Shown here: piece by piece, positions 37,123 to 46,602 of the stretch | Layout of the letters: every line of letters starts with the position of its first letter | How positions within the stretch are numbered: position 1 is the first letter of the stretch | Assembly: GCA_013152955.1 (NCBI GenBank) | Contig: JAADFJ010000102.1 | Location: 40,729-89,774 of the forward strand | Length of the DNA stretch: 49,046 bases | Direction of reading: 5' to 3' | Origin: Campylobacterota bacterium | Lineage (GTDB): Bacteria > Campylobacterota_A > Desulfurellia > JAADFJ01 | Translations under genes and position numbers: made by a program | The notes under the pieces: generated by a model | What the model saw: the letters and a program-made list of their open reading frames with translations, nothing else | Told to the model about the DNA's origin: nothing | Databases searched by the model: none

Positions 37123-38374
37123 CGGCTTGAAGCTTCTCTTCTATCGCTTCATAGCCTCTGTCTATGTGATATGCTCTGTCAATCACTGTTGTACCTTTAG
37201 CGGCAAGACCGGCAACAACAAGAGATGCAGATGCCCTGAGATCTGTGGCCATTACATTAGCTCCCATCAGGGAGTTGACACCCTCTATAACGGCTTGCTT
37301 ACCGTTTATACTTATGTCTGCTCCCATTCTTAAAAGTTCGGCAGCATGCATGAAGCGATTTTCAAATATATTTTCATTTATGATGCTTGTTCCGTCAGCC
37401 AGTGATAGATCAGCCATCATTTGAGCCTGCAAATCAGTTGGAAAACCGGGATACGGCGCAGTATAAATAGCTGCGGATTTCAACTTTGCATCGCAGCTTA
37501 CAGCTATTCCCTGAGTTGTCTGTACTATATTTACTCCAATCCCTTTATATACCGATATAGGGCATTCGAGTGCCTCAATATCTGCATTCTTAAGTAATAT
37601 GCTGCCTTTTGAGGCAGAAACCGCTGCAATAAATGTACCTGCTTCAATACGATCGGGGATTATCGCTTCATCGAAACCGCTCAATTCCTTTACCCCTTCC
37701 ACTATTATCTTATCGCTTCCTGCCCCATAAACAGAAGCGCCCATTTTTATTAATGTCTTTGCAAGTGCAACAATTTCAGGCCCCTGCGCAGCATTACGGA
37801 TAGTTGTTTTTCCTTTTGCCAAACTGGCAGCCATAAGAATATTTTCAGTGCCCGTCACGGTAATCTTGGAAAAATAGATCTCTTCGCCATGCAGACCTTC
37901 AGGCGCATCCATGGTTATATATCCTCTTTCAATATTTCCGGTCGCACCCATCTTTTTTAGTGCATCTATATGAAGATTCACAGGTCTGACTCCAATCGCG
38001 CATCCTCCGGGCAGGGAAACCTTTGCCTTCCTGAATCTGGCAACAGTTGGTCCCAAGACCAGTATCGATGCTCTCATTTTTTTTACAAGATCATAATGAG
38101 CCGTCAAACTTCTTATATCGCTGCAGCATATATCAACCGTATGCCCGGATCTTTCAACATCTGCCCCAAATGAATTTAGTAACTCAACAAAACTTGCAAC
38201 ATCATGCAAATTAGGCACATTTCTAAGACTGCATTTTTCTCCGGTCAGCAACGTTGCTGCCATAATTGGAAGCGCTGCATTTTTCGATCCGCTTATTTTG
38301 ATAATGCCGTTTAGCGGCTTTTGTCCCGTAACAACGATTTTCTGCATATATCCATTATTGCATCTAAAGCACAA
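37094..38374 (-). CDS. murA: UDP-N-acetylglucosamine 1-carboxyvinyltransferase
   Basis: ISGSKNAALPIMAATLL, VSLPGGCAIGVRPVNLHIDALKKMGA with catalytic Cys, YPGFPTDLQAQMMA. Confidence 0.97.
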   Translation of the reverse strand: MCFRCNNGYMQKIVVTGQKPLNGIIKISGSKNAALPIMAATLLTGEKCSLRNVPNLHDVASFVELLNSFGADVERSGHTVDICCSDIRSLTAHYDLVKKMRASILVLGPTVARFRKAKVSLPGGCAIGVRPVNLHIDALKKMGATGNIERGYITMDAPEGLHGEEIYFSKITVTGTENILMAASLAKGKTTIRNAAQGPEIVALAKTLIKMGASVYGAGSDKIIVEGVKELSGFDEAIIPDRIEAGTFIAAVSASKGSILLKNADIEALECPISVYKGIGVNIVQTTQGIAVSCDAKLKSAAIYTAPYPGFPTDLQAQMMADLSLADGTSIINENIFENRFMHAAELLRMGADISINGKQAVIEGVNSLMGANVMATDLRASASLVVAGLAAKGTTVIDRAYHIDRGYEAIEEKLQAVGAEIWRER

Positions 38375-38499
38375 AATTCAAGAGGGATTCCTGCAGCCAT
38401 ACGCCGAAAACTACCAATGCAAGGACAAATTTCAAAAAATTGGAATTCTCAATGGCACTCACCTCTGTGGATTAAGATGCTTACTGTGCGGTGGTCTCA

Positions 38500-39456
38500 T
38501 TAACTTACCGCAAGAGATTTTGATAAGATATGCGCCATGCGCAAAGGTTCCGGCAGACGACGGATCATCACCTCTGATACGATTGATGCTGCTTCGCTCA
38601 GGTCTGTTTTCCAGCCGGCTGAAACAAAAACAGGCTTAAAGCCTTTGGTTATTCTCTTGCCTATAACCTTATTATCCATTCTTATAAAATTATCGTCTCC
38701 CGCTGTTCCGCAAAGAAGTGATTTTGCAACACCTATGGTTTTTATGCCGCAAACAGCTCCAAGCATAGAGGCAATACCTGAATTTCTCGGATGGATCAAG
38801 CCGTTGCCGTCAACCAGAACAACATCCGCCGACTTTTTGCCGTCCTCTACCTTTTCTATCAGTTTAGATAAAATCGGCAATTCCCTGAATGAAAGATAAC
38901 CCGGAATATATGGGAAGCAGATCTTGCCTGATTGACTGACATAATCAATCATCTTATTTATTTTAAAATCAAATAGTGTGTAAACGGCAACGACATTTTT
39001 GGAATCTCCGGAATACGAAACATCAACGCCGCCGACAGTCCGAACTGCAGAACCGATAGATTCTATCTCAGGCATAAAACGATCCTGATACTCATGCAGC
39101 CTTGCTAACGGCTTATCAGATACAAAATTACTAAAAAAATATCTTTTAAGATCTGTGATTCTGCCATCTGAAATTTTGATACCATCGGCACTCAAGAGTC
39201 TTGATTTTTCGGCCATCCCGCCAAATCGATAATTTCCTACTGCACCATCGGAATAAACAATTTTATAACATGGATAGAGCTCCGGATTGCTGTTCTCCGA
39301 TAAAATTTTTCCTATTGCTCTTGCAGCCGTCTTATCGCCAAGGGCTTCCGCAACAGCCCCATATGTTGAAACCTTTCCTTTTGGTATATGAGTTATAAGC
39401 TCATATACCATCCGATAAAGATCCGGAATTTCAGGAAACGACTCTCTTTTTTTCAC
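38500..39456 (-). CDS. Fusion: N-terminal O6-alkylguanine-DNA alkyltransferase-like domain + C-terminal endonuclease V
   Basis: AGT-like GKVSTYGAVAEALGDKTAARAIGKILSENSNPELYPCYKIVYSDGAVGNYRFGG; EndoV-like GGVDVSYSG, YIPGYLSFRELPIL, VLVDGNGLIHPRNSGIASMLG. Confidence 0.93.
   Translation of the reverse strand: MKKRESFPEIPDLYRMVYELITHIPKGKVSTYGAVAEALGDKTAARAIGKILSENSNPELYPCYKIVYSDGAVGNYRFGGMAEKSRLLSADGIKISDGRITDLKRYFFSNFVSDKPLARLHEYQDRFMPEIESIGSAVRTVGGVDVSYSGDSKNVVAVYTLFDFKINKMIDYVSQSGKICFPYIPGYLSFRELPILSKLIEKVEDGKKSADVVLVDGNGLIHPRNSGIASMLGAVCGIKTIGVAKSLLCGTAGDDNFIRMDNKVIGKRITKGFKPVFVSAGWKTDLSEAASIVSEVMIRRLPEPLRMAHILSKSLAVS
39382..39410. repeat. Perfect inverted repeat, 11-bp arms, 7-nt spacer, inside the fusion CDS near its 5' end
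   Basis: TGGTATATGAG-ttataag-CTCATATACCA read directly. Confidence 0.9.
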
Positions 39457-39464
39457 CGCACTTA

Positions 39465-40277
39465 CTACAAAAAACTTACAGCAGATAAAATTACAAAAAT
39501 AATGACATTCGCGGTAGAAATAAGTCCTATTTTTTTTATACTTGATCTTTTTTTTGCAACCGACAGCCCAACAAGTATAAACAGCGACGGGACAAGCGAA
39601 ATAAACGTATAGCGGGGAAGAAGGTTTGTGAATCTACCAAGAAAGTATGCCGCAGTTACGGAAAAAAGGCAAAAAACAAAAGGCGATGATATGGATTTGA
39701 TATATTCCGATACTTTCTTATGCCATAATTTGCCTCTGACAAGATATCTTACAACAAAAATCGAACAGACAAAAAAGAGTGCAGAAACAATCCAGATACC
39801 TTCAGCGGCAACACTAAATTTTCCCGATGCCACATAATAGGAGGCCGGCGATACGGCAGCTATGCCGAGCATCCCCATAATTTCCGAACTTAAACTATTT
39901 GCTTTTCCAATTTTTTCAAAATAGAAATAAGACAAGACGGAAATGGCGGGGAGTATGCCAAGAGGAATAAGCATGATCAAATTATAATAAAACAGCAGGA
40001 ACAGGCCTGATGCAGCAAGAATTACAAAATAGAAAAGGATAGGAAGAATAAAGAAGTTGAATTTACGGGGCGTCTTTATTGTCTCGGACAGACTGTATCG
40101 CAGCAAAAATCCGGCAACTACCGATATCAGCAGCAAGAAAGATTTAAAATCAATCTGATACGCCACTATCAAGCCGAGCATAAAACAGGCAAAAAGTGAA
40201 AACCATGCACCATGCTGTCTCGGAATAGTTGCGGCCACCATATTTTTCAGGTTATTTGCAGGCTCAATATTTTTCAT
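39465..40277 (-). CDS. YwiC-like family integral membrane protein
   Basis: PRQHGAWFSLFACFMLGL signature; multiple predicted TM segments. Confidence 0.78.
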   Translation of the reverse strand: MKNIEPANNLKNMVAATIPRQHGAWFSLFACFMLGLIVAYQIDFKSFLLLISVVAGFLLRYSLSETIKTPRKFNFFILPILFYFVILAASGLFLLFYYNLIMLIPLGILPAISVLSYFYFEKIGKANSLSSEIMGMLGIAAVSPASYYVASGKFSVAAEGIWIVSALFFVCSIFVVRYLVRGKLWHKKVSEYIKSISSPFVFCLFSVTAAYFLGRFTNLLPRYTFISLVPSLFILVGLSVAKKRSSIKKIGLISTANVIIFVILSAVSFL

Positions 40278-43200
40278 CTGAAATTTTCAATAATCTCGAC
40301 AATATTATTTACAACAACCAAAATCGGATGCAGATTATCCATAGTTTCAGGCAGCAGCCCTGTCTCTTTTTTTATCAAATTGCCAAGATCGCACTGCAGG
40401 CATCGTTTTATGTCGGAATCGAACTTTTCCTTTGCTATATTGGAAATCAAAATCATACACCTATTCAACTGTTTTCTGATTTGCCATGCAAGCTGGTAAT
40501 CCCAGTCATTTAAAAGCTCTATATTATCAAGACTCTTTTTTATGCCGTCAAAATTAAACGCATCATATATTTTGAGTAATGATTCCGATGCAGCTTCGAC
40601 AGACATTCCAAGATTTTTCGATATGTTAAGCACGGCAGGAAAATTGACGATATGATCGTTTTCGAGATAGTTTATAAACGGTTGGTTTTCTTTAAATATT
40701 CCCAAAGGTTTTAAAAAACCGACCAGCTTCTCCTTGAGACCGGTTATCTGTTTTTCCGTTAAGAGAACATCGACATCATTTAAAACAGCTTCTTTTAGTA
40801 AAATTTCGATTTTATTTTCATAAGCAATAACCAAATTCACGGAATCTTCCCGATCAATAAGATTGTAATAGGAATTATGCAGATCAAACAGTGCATCTAA
40901 CAATAAGAACAGTTTTATTATCTGAATATCATCCTTTGATGTAATCCTGCTAAGATAATCTATGGAAGCAGCACCTGAAAAATTTACGATACGGCTTGAA
41001 ATTTTTGTTGATATTATTGAATCTTTTAAAATATGATTAGACACCGCATTATTAAACTTATCTGTTATTTCACTCGGAAAATAATCTTTTAGATAATAAT
41101 CGGACAGAGGCAATTTACAGATATCACTATCGGCTATCAGCTTTTTTAGATAGATTTTTTCATAGGCAGAAACAACAGAAAGCTCGGGACGAGTAACCGG
41201 AATATTCGGCTTTCGACCTACGACTTTCGAAGCCGCGAGATTCAAAAAATACAGATATTTTTCATGTTTTATTCTTTTTTCTTCCAGCGAAAGCATAAAA
41301 TTTACCAGTTTGTTGTCGAACAAAACATCATCTATCACTACATCTTTGACATCATTCAGCAGTCTGTTTCTTTCCGCTAAAGTCAATTCACCTTTCTCCA
41401 TTAACGGTTTAAAAAGAATCTTGAGATTAACCTCATGATCGGAAAGGTTCACTCCTCCGGAATTGTCAACTGCATCGGTATTAATTCTTACACCTCGCGC
41501 CGCAAGCTTCTGCCGCGCAGCCATTGTGATGCCTAGATTTCCTCCTTCACCAATAACTTTTGCCCTAACGCTATCGGCTGTAATCCTGCATGCATCATTT
41601 GCATGATCGGCGACCTTACCATTAGATTCTCTAACATCTTTAATATATGTCCCTATACCGCCGTTATACAGGAGATCAACCGGAGCCGATAAGATAATTT
41701 GAATGAGTCGTTCACCGTTTACATTATCCTCATCTGTACCGAGAGCCTTTTTTATCTGGCTTGAAAGTTTGATTGATTTCAATTTTCTTGAAAAAACTCC
41801 TCCTCCCGTAGAAATCAATGACGGATTATAGCTATCCCAGGATGAACGGGGAAGCGCAAATATCCTCTTTCGCTCATTGAAGCTTATAGAAGGATCAGGA
41901 TTAGGATCAAGAAATATATGAAGATTATTAAATGCCGCAATAAGTTTAATTTTATCGCTGCAGAGCATTCCATTTCCAAATACATCCCCTGACAGATCAC
42001 CGATACCTGCAACAGTAAACGGCTTGTTAAAGTCGATTCCAGCCTCCTTGAAGTGCCATTTGACAGATTCAAAAGTGCCTCTTGCGGTTATTCCTTCCTT
42101 TTTATGATCGTATCCGTATTTTCCTCCGCTCGCAAATGCATCATGCAGCCAAAAACCGTATTCGGCTGAGATTTCGTTCGCCTTGTCTGATAACCATGCG
42201 GTGCCTTTGTCTGCAGCAACGACAAGATAAGGATCATCTCCATCATATATCACGCAATCATCAGGATGAACTACCTTGCCTTTCACAATGTTGTCGGTTA
42301 TATCAAGCATACCTCTCATAAGTATAGAGTAAGAGTTTTTTATCTGCTCGGCCATATCCTCCGTCACTTTGTGCCTTATGACAAATCCTCCCTTTGATCC
42401 CGACGGAACAATAATGCTGTTTTTCGCAACCTGTGTATTCATAAGACCGAGAATCTCAGTTCTAAAATCATCAGGTCTGTCGCTATAACGTATTCCTCCT
42501 CTGCTGACCATATCGGCACGAAGATGAATACCATCGGTGCTGTACGAATGAACATAAATTTCATAAAGCGGAACAGGGTGTCTGATGAACAGAATATCGC
42601 CGGGCGTAATCTTGAAAGACAGATAGTATCCCGCAGTATCTTTTTTGAAATAGTTTGTTCGTACCATAGCTAAAAAGATAACCATTATCGACCTTAATAT
42701 AATATCCTCTTTGAGCTCTTTTAAACCGGCCAGATATTCTCCAAGTCCTTCTTTAAGCTGCTCGGTATTTCTGCTGGTAAGATCCGGATCGAATCGATTA
42801 CTAAAATAATCAATCAGGAGTGATGCAAATTTAGGATGCGTCGTTAAAATGGCATCAATCGTTGATGAGCTGTACCCTAAAAGTTGAATCAGATAATTTC
42901 GGCTTGCTCTTATAAGATCTATCTGTTTATAGTTTAGTCCATAAAGAGTCAGTCTGTTCAGACTGTCATTATCCACAAGATTTTTCAACGCATTTTCTAT
43001 TGTAGCAGCAACGATCTCATTCTCCATATTATCGGCAGCATCAGGAATTTTTATATCAAGTTTTTGAATATAAATACTACCTTCGCTCAGATGGACCTTG
43101 TGCAATGCTTCGTCAATTACAATAAGATTCATATTTGAAAGTATAGGAACAATTTCTGCCAATCTTATTTTTGATGTCGAATAGATTTTTATTGTAAGTT

Positions 43201-44836
43201 TATCGGCATCAAAAATAACCGAAGGAGAAGAAATAAATTCATACAATACCTTTATGTCATCTATTGCTTCCTGAGGCTCTGTGCAATTTTGATATTCATT
43301 ATCAAATGCATTTGAATATCTGTCGATTATTTTGTCAGAACCTTCCTTAAACCGGTCTCTTATCAGCACGACAAGCCTCTGATGCCAGCTCTCCAATATT
43401 TCCGCAAGCGCCTCTTCCGTATGAGGCAGATCAATGATATGCGCAACAGGTTTGTGAAAATTGAAGTAGTAATGAATTCTTACAAGACCAAATACTCTGA
43501 AATAAACGTTATAATCAACTGTATCGGCAGCAAGATGACTCTTGAGATACTCCGTTATTCGTTTTACAACATCTTCGCTGTAAAGATGCTGGTCAAATAT
43601 AACTATGATAGAAAGTCCCCGGGCTGAAAGATTAGGCTGTACAAATACGCTGACCTGTCTCAGAGGATCCTCCATAACAATAAGATCAATCAATTCCTTT
43701 AAGCTGGAAACATCAGTCAGGAACAGTTCATTTTTAGGAATACTGTTGAAAACCCCCACCGTTTCTCTATAGTCGTGAGATCCGACAATCAGGTTGCGTT
43801 CCGCTACAATCTTTTTTAATTTATTTCTAAGAATGGGCATAGATGAAGGCTGTTCGGTCTGTGCTTTATTTGAGAATATTCCCAGAAAAACTGTTCTTCC
43901 TATAAGTTTCTGAGCATCATCATATTTTGCAATTCCTATAAAATCCATAGGTTCTCTTCTCTCAATCGGACTATAGGAATTTGTTTTGTCTATTGTGAGC
44001 GGCTTATTATTTGTAATTCTTTCAACAATATCATTATCCATATCTTTCAAAAAACATTTGTTGCGGTATTTGGAATCATGCAGCTTCGATATTCCAAGCG
44101 CATCCTTGCCTGCCTGTATATATCCATTATTACCGGTATCAATTTCATAAAATCTGTATCCAAGAAAAATAAAATTGTCATCAAGCAGCCAGTTTAGAAA
44201 ACTGATTTCATCTCCCTTGATTTTCGGATAGTTTTGAAACTGCTTCATAATAATTTTAAGACGATTCTTCATCTCATCGAAATCAGATACGGCAGCATCA
44301 AGAGAGGAAAACAGTTGTTTTACATCTTTGACCACCTTTTCTGTTTTCAGCGTACCTGTTATTTCGATATAAACAGCAGAAAACAGTCGCTTGCCTTCTG
44401 CAGGCAAGTTGATATCAATCAGATTTCCATCCTTGTCATATTTAATATTTAAAATCGGATGCAATATAAAACGGACGGAAAATCCGTGCTCTTTCGCATA
44501 ATTAATAAGGCTGTGAACTAAAAACGGCATGTCATCGGTTAAGGTATAGATCTGAGAGAGACCAAATTCAGAATAAGCCCGAACAGTTAATTTATTTTTC
44601 TGTCTGTTTTTTATAATACTGTACATTCTATACATACGTTCAAAAAATTCAGACTGCGGCAAAGAAAAAAATGCCAAATTATGTGCGCTTTCCGTAACCA
44701 GTTTGACAAATTTAATAAAAAGCGGATCCTTATAAACATCCTTGCTAAAGACTTCCGGACTATTCAGTCTTTCTCTAAGGCGATTTTTCAGTCTGTTTAA
44801 TGTATCTTGAGACGCTCCCACTACTTTTAACTTCAT
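40274..44836 (-). CDS. Large NAD-specific glutamate dehydrogenase (~1520 aa)
   Basis: SRGGIRYSDRPDDFRTEILGLMNTQVAKNSIIVPSGSKGGFV, FTVAGIGDLSGDVFGNGML, VIGEGGNLGITMAARQKLAARGVRINTDAVDNSGGVNLSDHEVN. Confidence 0.96.
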   Translation of the reverse strand: MKLKVVGASQDTLNRLKNRLRERLNSPEVFSKDVYKDPLFIKFVKLVTESAHNLAFFSLPQSEFFERMYRMYSIIKNRQKNKLTVRAYSEFGLSQIYTLTDDMPFLVHSLINYAKEHGFSVRFILHPILNIKYDKDGNLIDINLPAEGKRLFSAVYIEITGTLKTEKVVKDVKQLFSSLDAAVSDFDEMKNRLKIIMKQFQNYPKIKGDEISFLNWLLDDNFIFLGYRFYEIDTGNNGYIQAGKDALGISKLHDSKYRNKCFLKDMDNDIVERITNNKPLTIDKTNSYSPIERREPMDFIGIAKYDDAQKLIGRTVFLGIFSNKAQTEQPSSMPILRNKLKKIVAERNLIVGSHDYRETVGVFNSIPKNELFLTDVSSLKELIDLIVMEDPLRQVSVFVQPNLSARGLSIIVIFDQHLYSEDVVKRITEYLKSHLAADTVDYNVYFRVFGLVRIHYYFNFHKPVAHIIDLPHTEEALAEILESWHQRLVVLIRDRFKEGSDKIIDRYSNAFDNEYQNCTEPQEAIDDIKVLYEFISSPSVIFDADKLTIKIYSTSKIRLAEIVPILSNMNLIVIDEALHKVHLSEGSIYIQKLDIKIPDAADNMENEIVAATIENALKNLVDNDSLNRLTLYGLNYKQIDLIRASRNYLIQLLGYSSSTIDAILTTHPKFASLLIDYFSNRFDPDLTSRNTEQLKEGLGEYLAGLKELKEDIILRSIMVIFLAMVRTNYFKKDTAGYYLSFKITPGDILFIRHPVPLYEIYVHSYSTDGIHLRADMVSRGGIRYSDRPDDFRTEILGLMNTQVAKNSIIVPSGSKGGFVIRHKVTEDMAEQIKNSYSILMRGMLDITDNIVKGKVVHPDDCVIYDGDDPYLVVAADKGTAWLSDKANEISAEYGFWLHDAFASGGKYGYDHKKEGITARGTFESVKWHFKEAGIDFNKPFTVAGIGDLSGDVFGNGMLCSDKIKLIAAFNNLHIFLDPNPDPSISFNERKRIFALPRSSWDSYNPSLISTGGGVFSRKLKSIKLSSQIKKALGTDEDNVNGERLIQIILSAPVDLLYNGGIGTYIKDVRESNGKVADHANDACRITADSVRAKVIGEGGNLGITMAARQKLAARGVRINTDAVDNSGGVNLSDHEVNLKILFKPLMEKGELTLAERNRLLNDVKDVVIDDVLFDNKLVNFMLSLEEKRIKHEKYLYFLNLAASKVVGRKPNIPVTRPELSVVSAYEKIYLKKLIADSDICKLPLSDYYLKDYFPSEITDKFNNAVSNHILKDSIISTKISSRIVNFSGAASIDYLSRITSKDDIQIIKLFLLLDALFDLHNSYYNLIDREDSVNLVIAYENKIEILLKEAVLNDVDVLLTEKQITGLKEKLVGFLKPLGIFKENQPFINYLENDHIVNFPAVLNISKNLGMSVEAASESLLKIYDAFNFDGIKKSLDNIELLNDWDYQLAWQIRKQLNRCMILISNIAKEKFDSDIKRCLQCDLGNLIKKETGLLPETMDNLHPILVVVNNIVEIIENFR

Positions 44837-45813
44837 AAATCCTCCCTTTTTAACGGTCGGTGCATTAAATTTATAGCCGCTTTATGCGGCTTTTCACCTT
44901 CATAAATAAGTTGATAAACTGTCTTTGCAATTGGAATATACAGATCATGAGACTCTGCAAATGTGACAAGCGATTTGACGCTCCATACTCCCTCCGCTAT
45001 CGCTTCTCCCAAATCAATCTGCTCTTCTTTTGCCAAAGCAAGCCCAACTCTATAGTTTCTACTTAACCTGCTTGTGGATGTTAGAAAAAGATCTCCCACT
45101 CCCGAAAGCCCCAAAAGTGTTTCCTGTTTTACATTAAACAGATTTCCTATACGTCTTATTTCTGCCAATGCTCTGGTGATAATAGCAGCCCTGCTGTTAT
45201 TGCCAAGATGCAATCCATCTGATACTCCGCTGGCAATTGCGTATATATTTTTCAATGCTCCCGCAAGCTCAAGACCAACCGGATCGCCCGACCTGTAAAC
45301 CCGAAACGACTCGCATGAAAGTATTTCCTGAAAAAAAATTGCGAGACGTTCATTTTTTGAAGCTACCACCGATGCAGTGGGAAGAAAAATTGATACCTCC
45401 TGTGCAAAATTTGGACCGGACAGCTGGCAAAACCGCTCAAACGGCAGGGCAATAGATTCGGACAGTATGTCATGCGCAAAATAAAATCCTTTTTCTATGC
45501 CTTTAGATGTATTTAAAATCGGCTTGTCTGCAATGAGATGCCTGAGTTTATCTGCAGTATGCTTCAGATATATCGTCGGGATTGCCAGAATTACAGCATC
45601 GGCATCTTCCAAAATCATATTATTTGCAGTAAGTATACTACAAAAACCAGTGTCATAACCGATTTTTTTGACTATATTCTGAAGTCTATCTTTTGATCTG
45701 GCAAGCAGAAAAATTTTGTTTTCCTGTAATTGGAATTTTTTGTATAAAAGTTTTGCAATAGCGTTACCCCATGCTCCCGTCCCGACAACAACAATTTTTA
45801 GTTTTTTAGACAT
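44833..45813 (-). CDS. gpsA: Glycerol-3-phosphate dehydrogenase [NAD(P)+]
   Basis: VVGTGAWGNAIAKLL, LSGPNFAQEV, ELAGALKNIYAIASGVSDGL, GLSGVGDLFLTSTSRLSRNYRVGLAL. Confidence 0.97.
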   Translation of the reverse strand: MSKKLKIVVVGTGAWGNAIAKLLYKKFQLQENKIFLLARSKDRLQNIVKKIGYDTGFCSILTANNMILEDADAVILAIPTIYLKHTADKLRHLIADKPILNTSKGIEKGFYFAHDILSESIALPFERFCQLSGPNFAQEVSIFLPTASVVASKNERLAIFFQEILSCESFRVYRSGDPVGLELAGALKNIYAIASGVSDGLHLGNNSRAAIITRALAEIRRIGNLFNVKQETLLGLSGVGDLFLTSTSRLSRNYRVGLALAKEEQIDLGEAIAEGVWSVKSLVTFAESHDLYIPIAKTVYQLIYEGEKPHKAAINLMHRPLKREDL

Positions 45814-45822
45814 ATAAAAATT

Positions 45823-46593
45823 TTACCTGTTACGTTCGTACAAGATTTTTAAGCCGATCAATGTCAGATTCGGCCTGTCATATTTTATCATTTTGGAACA
45901 ATCGGAGAATATTCCGGCCTGACCTCCGGTAGATGCCACTATGCACTGACCAAAATTCAGGTCTTCGATAACCCTTTCTATCAAACCGTCAATCATAGCT
46001 CCGTAACCATAGTAAAGTCCTGATTTAATGCTGTCAATTGTATTTTTTCCCACTATTGATGCAGGCGGACCAAATGATACATGAGGCAGTTTTGCTGTTT
46101 TAGAGAACAGAGCAAAACTTGCAATATGTATACCGGGAGCAATAATTCCACCGAGATAATCACCGGTCCCTGAAACAATATCAAAGGTTATAGCTGTACC
46201 GAAATCTACAACAATCGATGGTTTGTGAAATTCGCTGAAGATTGCTACAGCATTAAGAATTCTATCTGCACCAACCTCTTTAGGATCATCATACAAAATT
46301 TTTATACCGGTTTTTATGCCCGGTTTTACAATCATAGGTTTTTCGATTGAAAAAAAATCACCGACCGCGCGGCTGAGAGTTACTTCAGCATCAGGTACTA
46401 CGCTTCCTATAATAGCACCATCCACATGCCCTATATTATATTTACTGACAAGATAGCTGAACTTCATCTGAAGCTCGTCTTCGGTTTCAGCTATATCGGT
46501 TTGCCATCTTACTGTCAATTTAAGATTATCATCTTCAAACAACCCAACAACCGTATTGCTGTTGCCAATATCGATTGCTAAAAGAATGCCCAA
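45823..46593 (-). CDS. coaX: Type III pantothenate kinase
   Basis: LLAIDIGNSNTVVGLFE, GADRILNAVAI, VVDFGTAITFDIVSGTGDYLGGIIAPG, ASTGGQAGI. Confidence 0.96.
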   Translation of the reverse strand: MGILLAIDIGNSNTVVGLFEDDNLKLTVRWQTDIAETEDELQMKFSYLVSKYNIGHVDGAIIGSVVPDAEVTLSRAVGDFFSIEKPMIVKPGIKTGIKILYDDPKEVGADRILNAVAIFSEFHKPSIVVDFGTAITFDIVSGTGDYLGGIIAPGIHIASFALFSKTAKLPHVSFGPPASIVGKNTIDSIKSGLYYGYGAMIDGLIERVIEDLNFGQCIVASTGGQAGIFSDCSKMIKYDRPNLTLIGLKILYERNR

Positions 46594-46602
46594 CCGGCCT
46601 CC

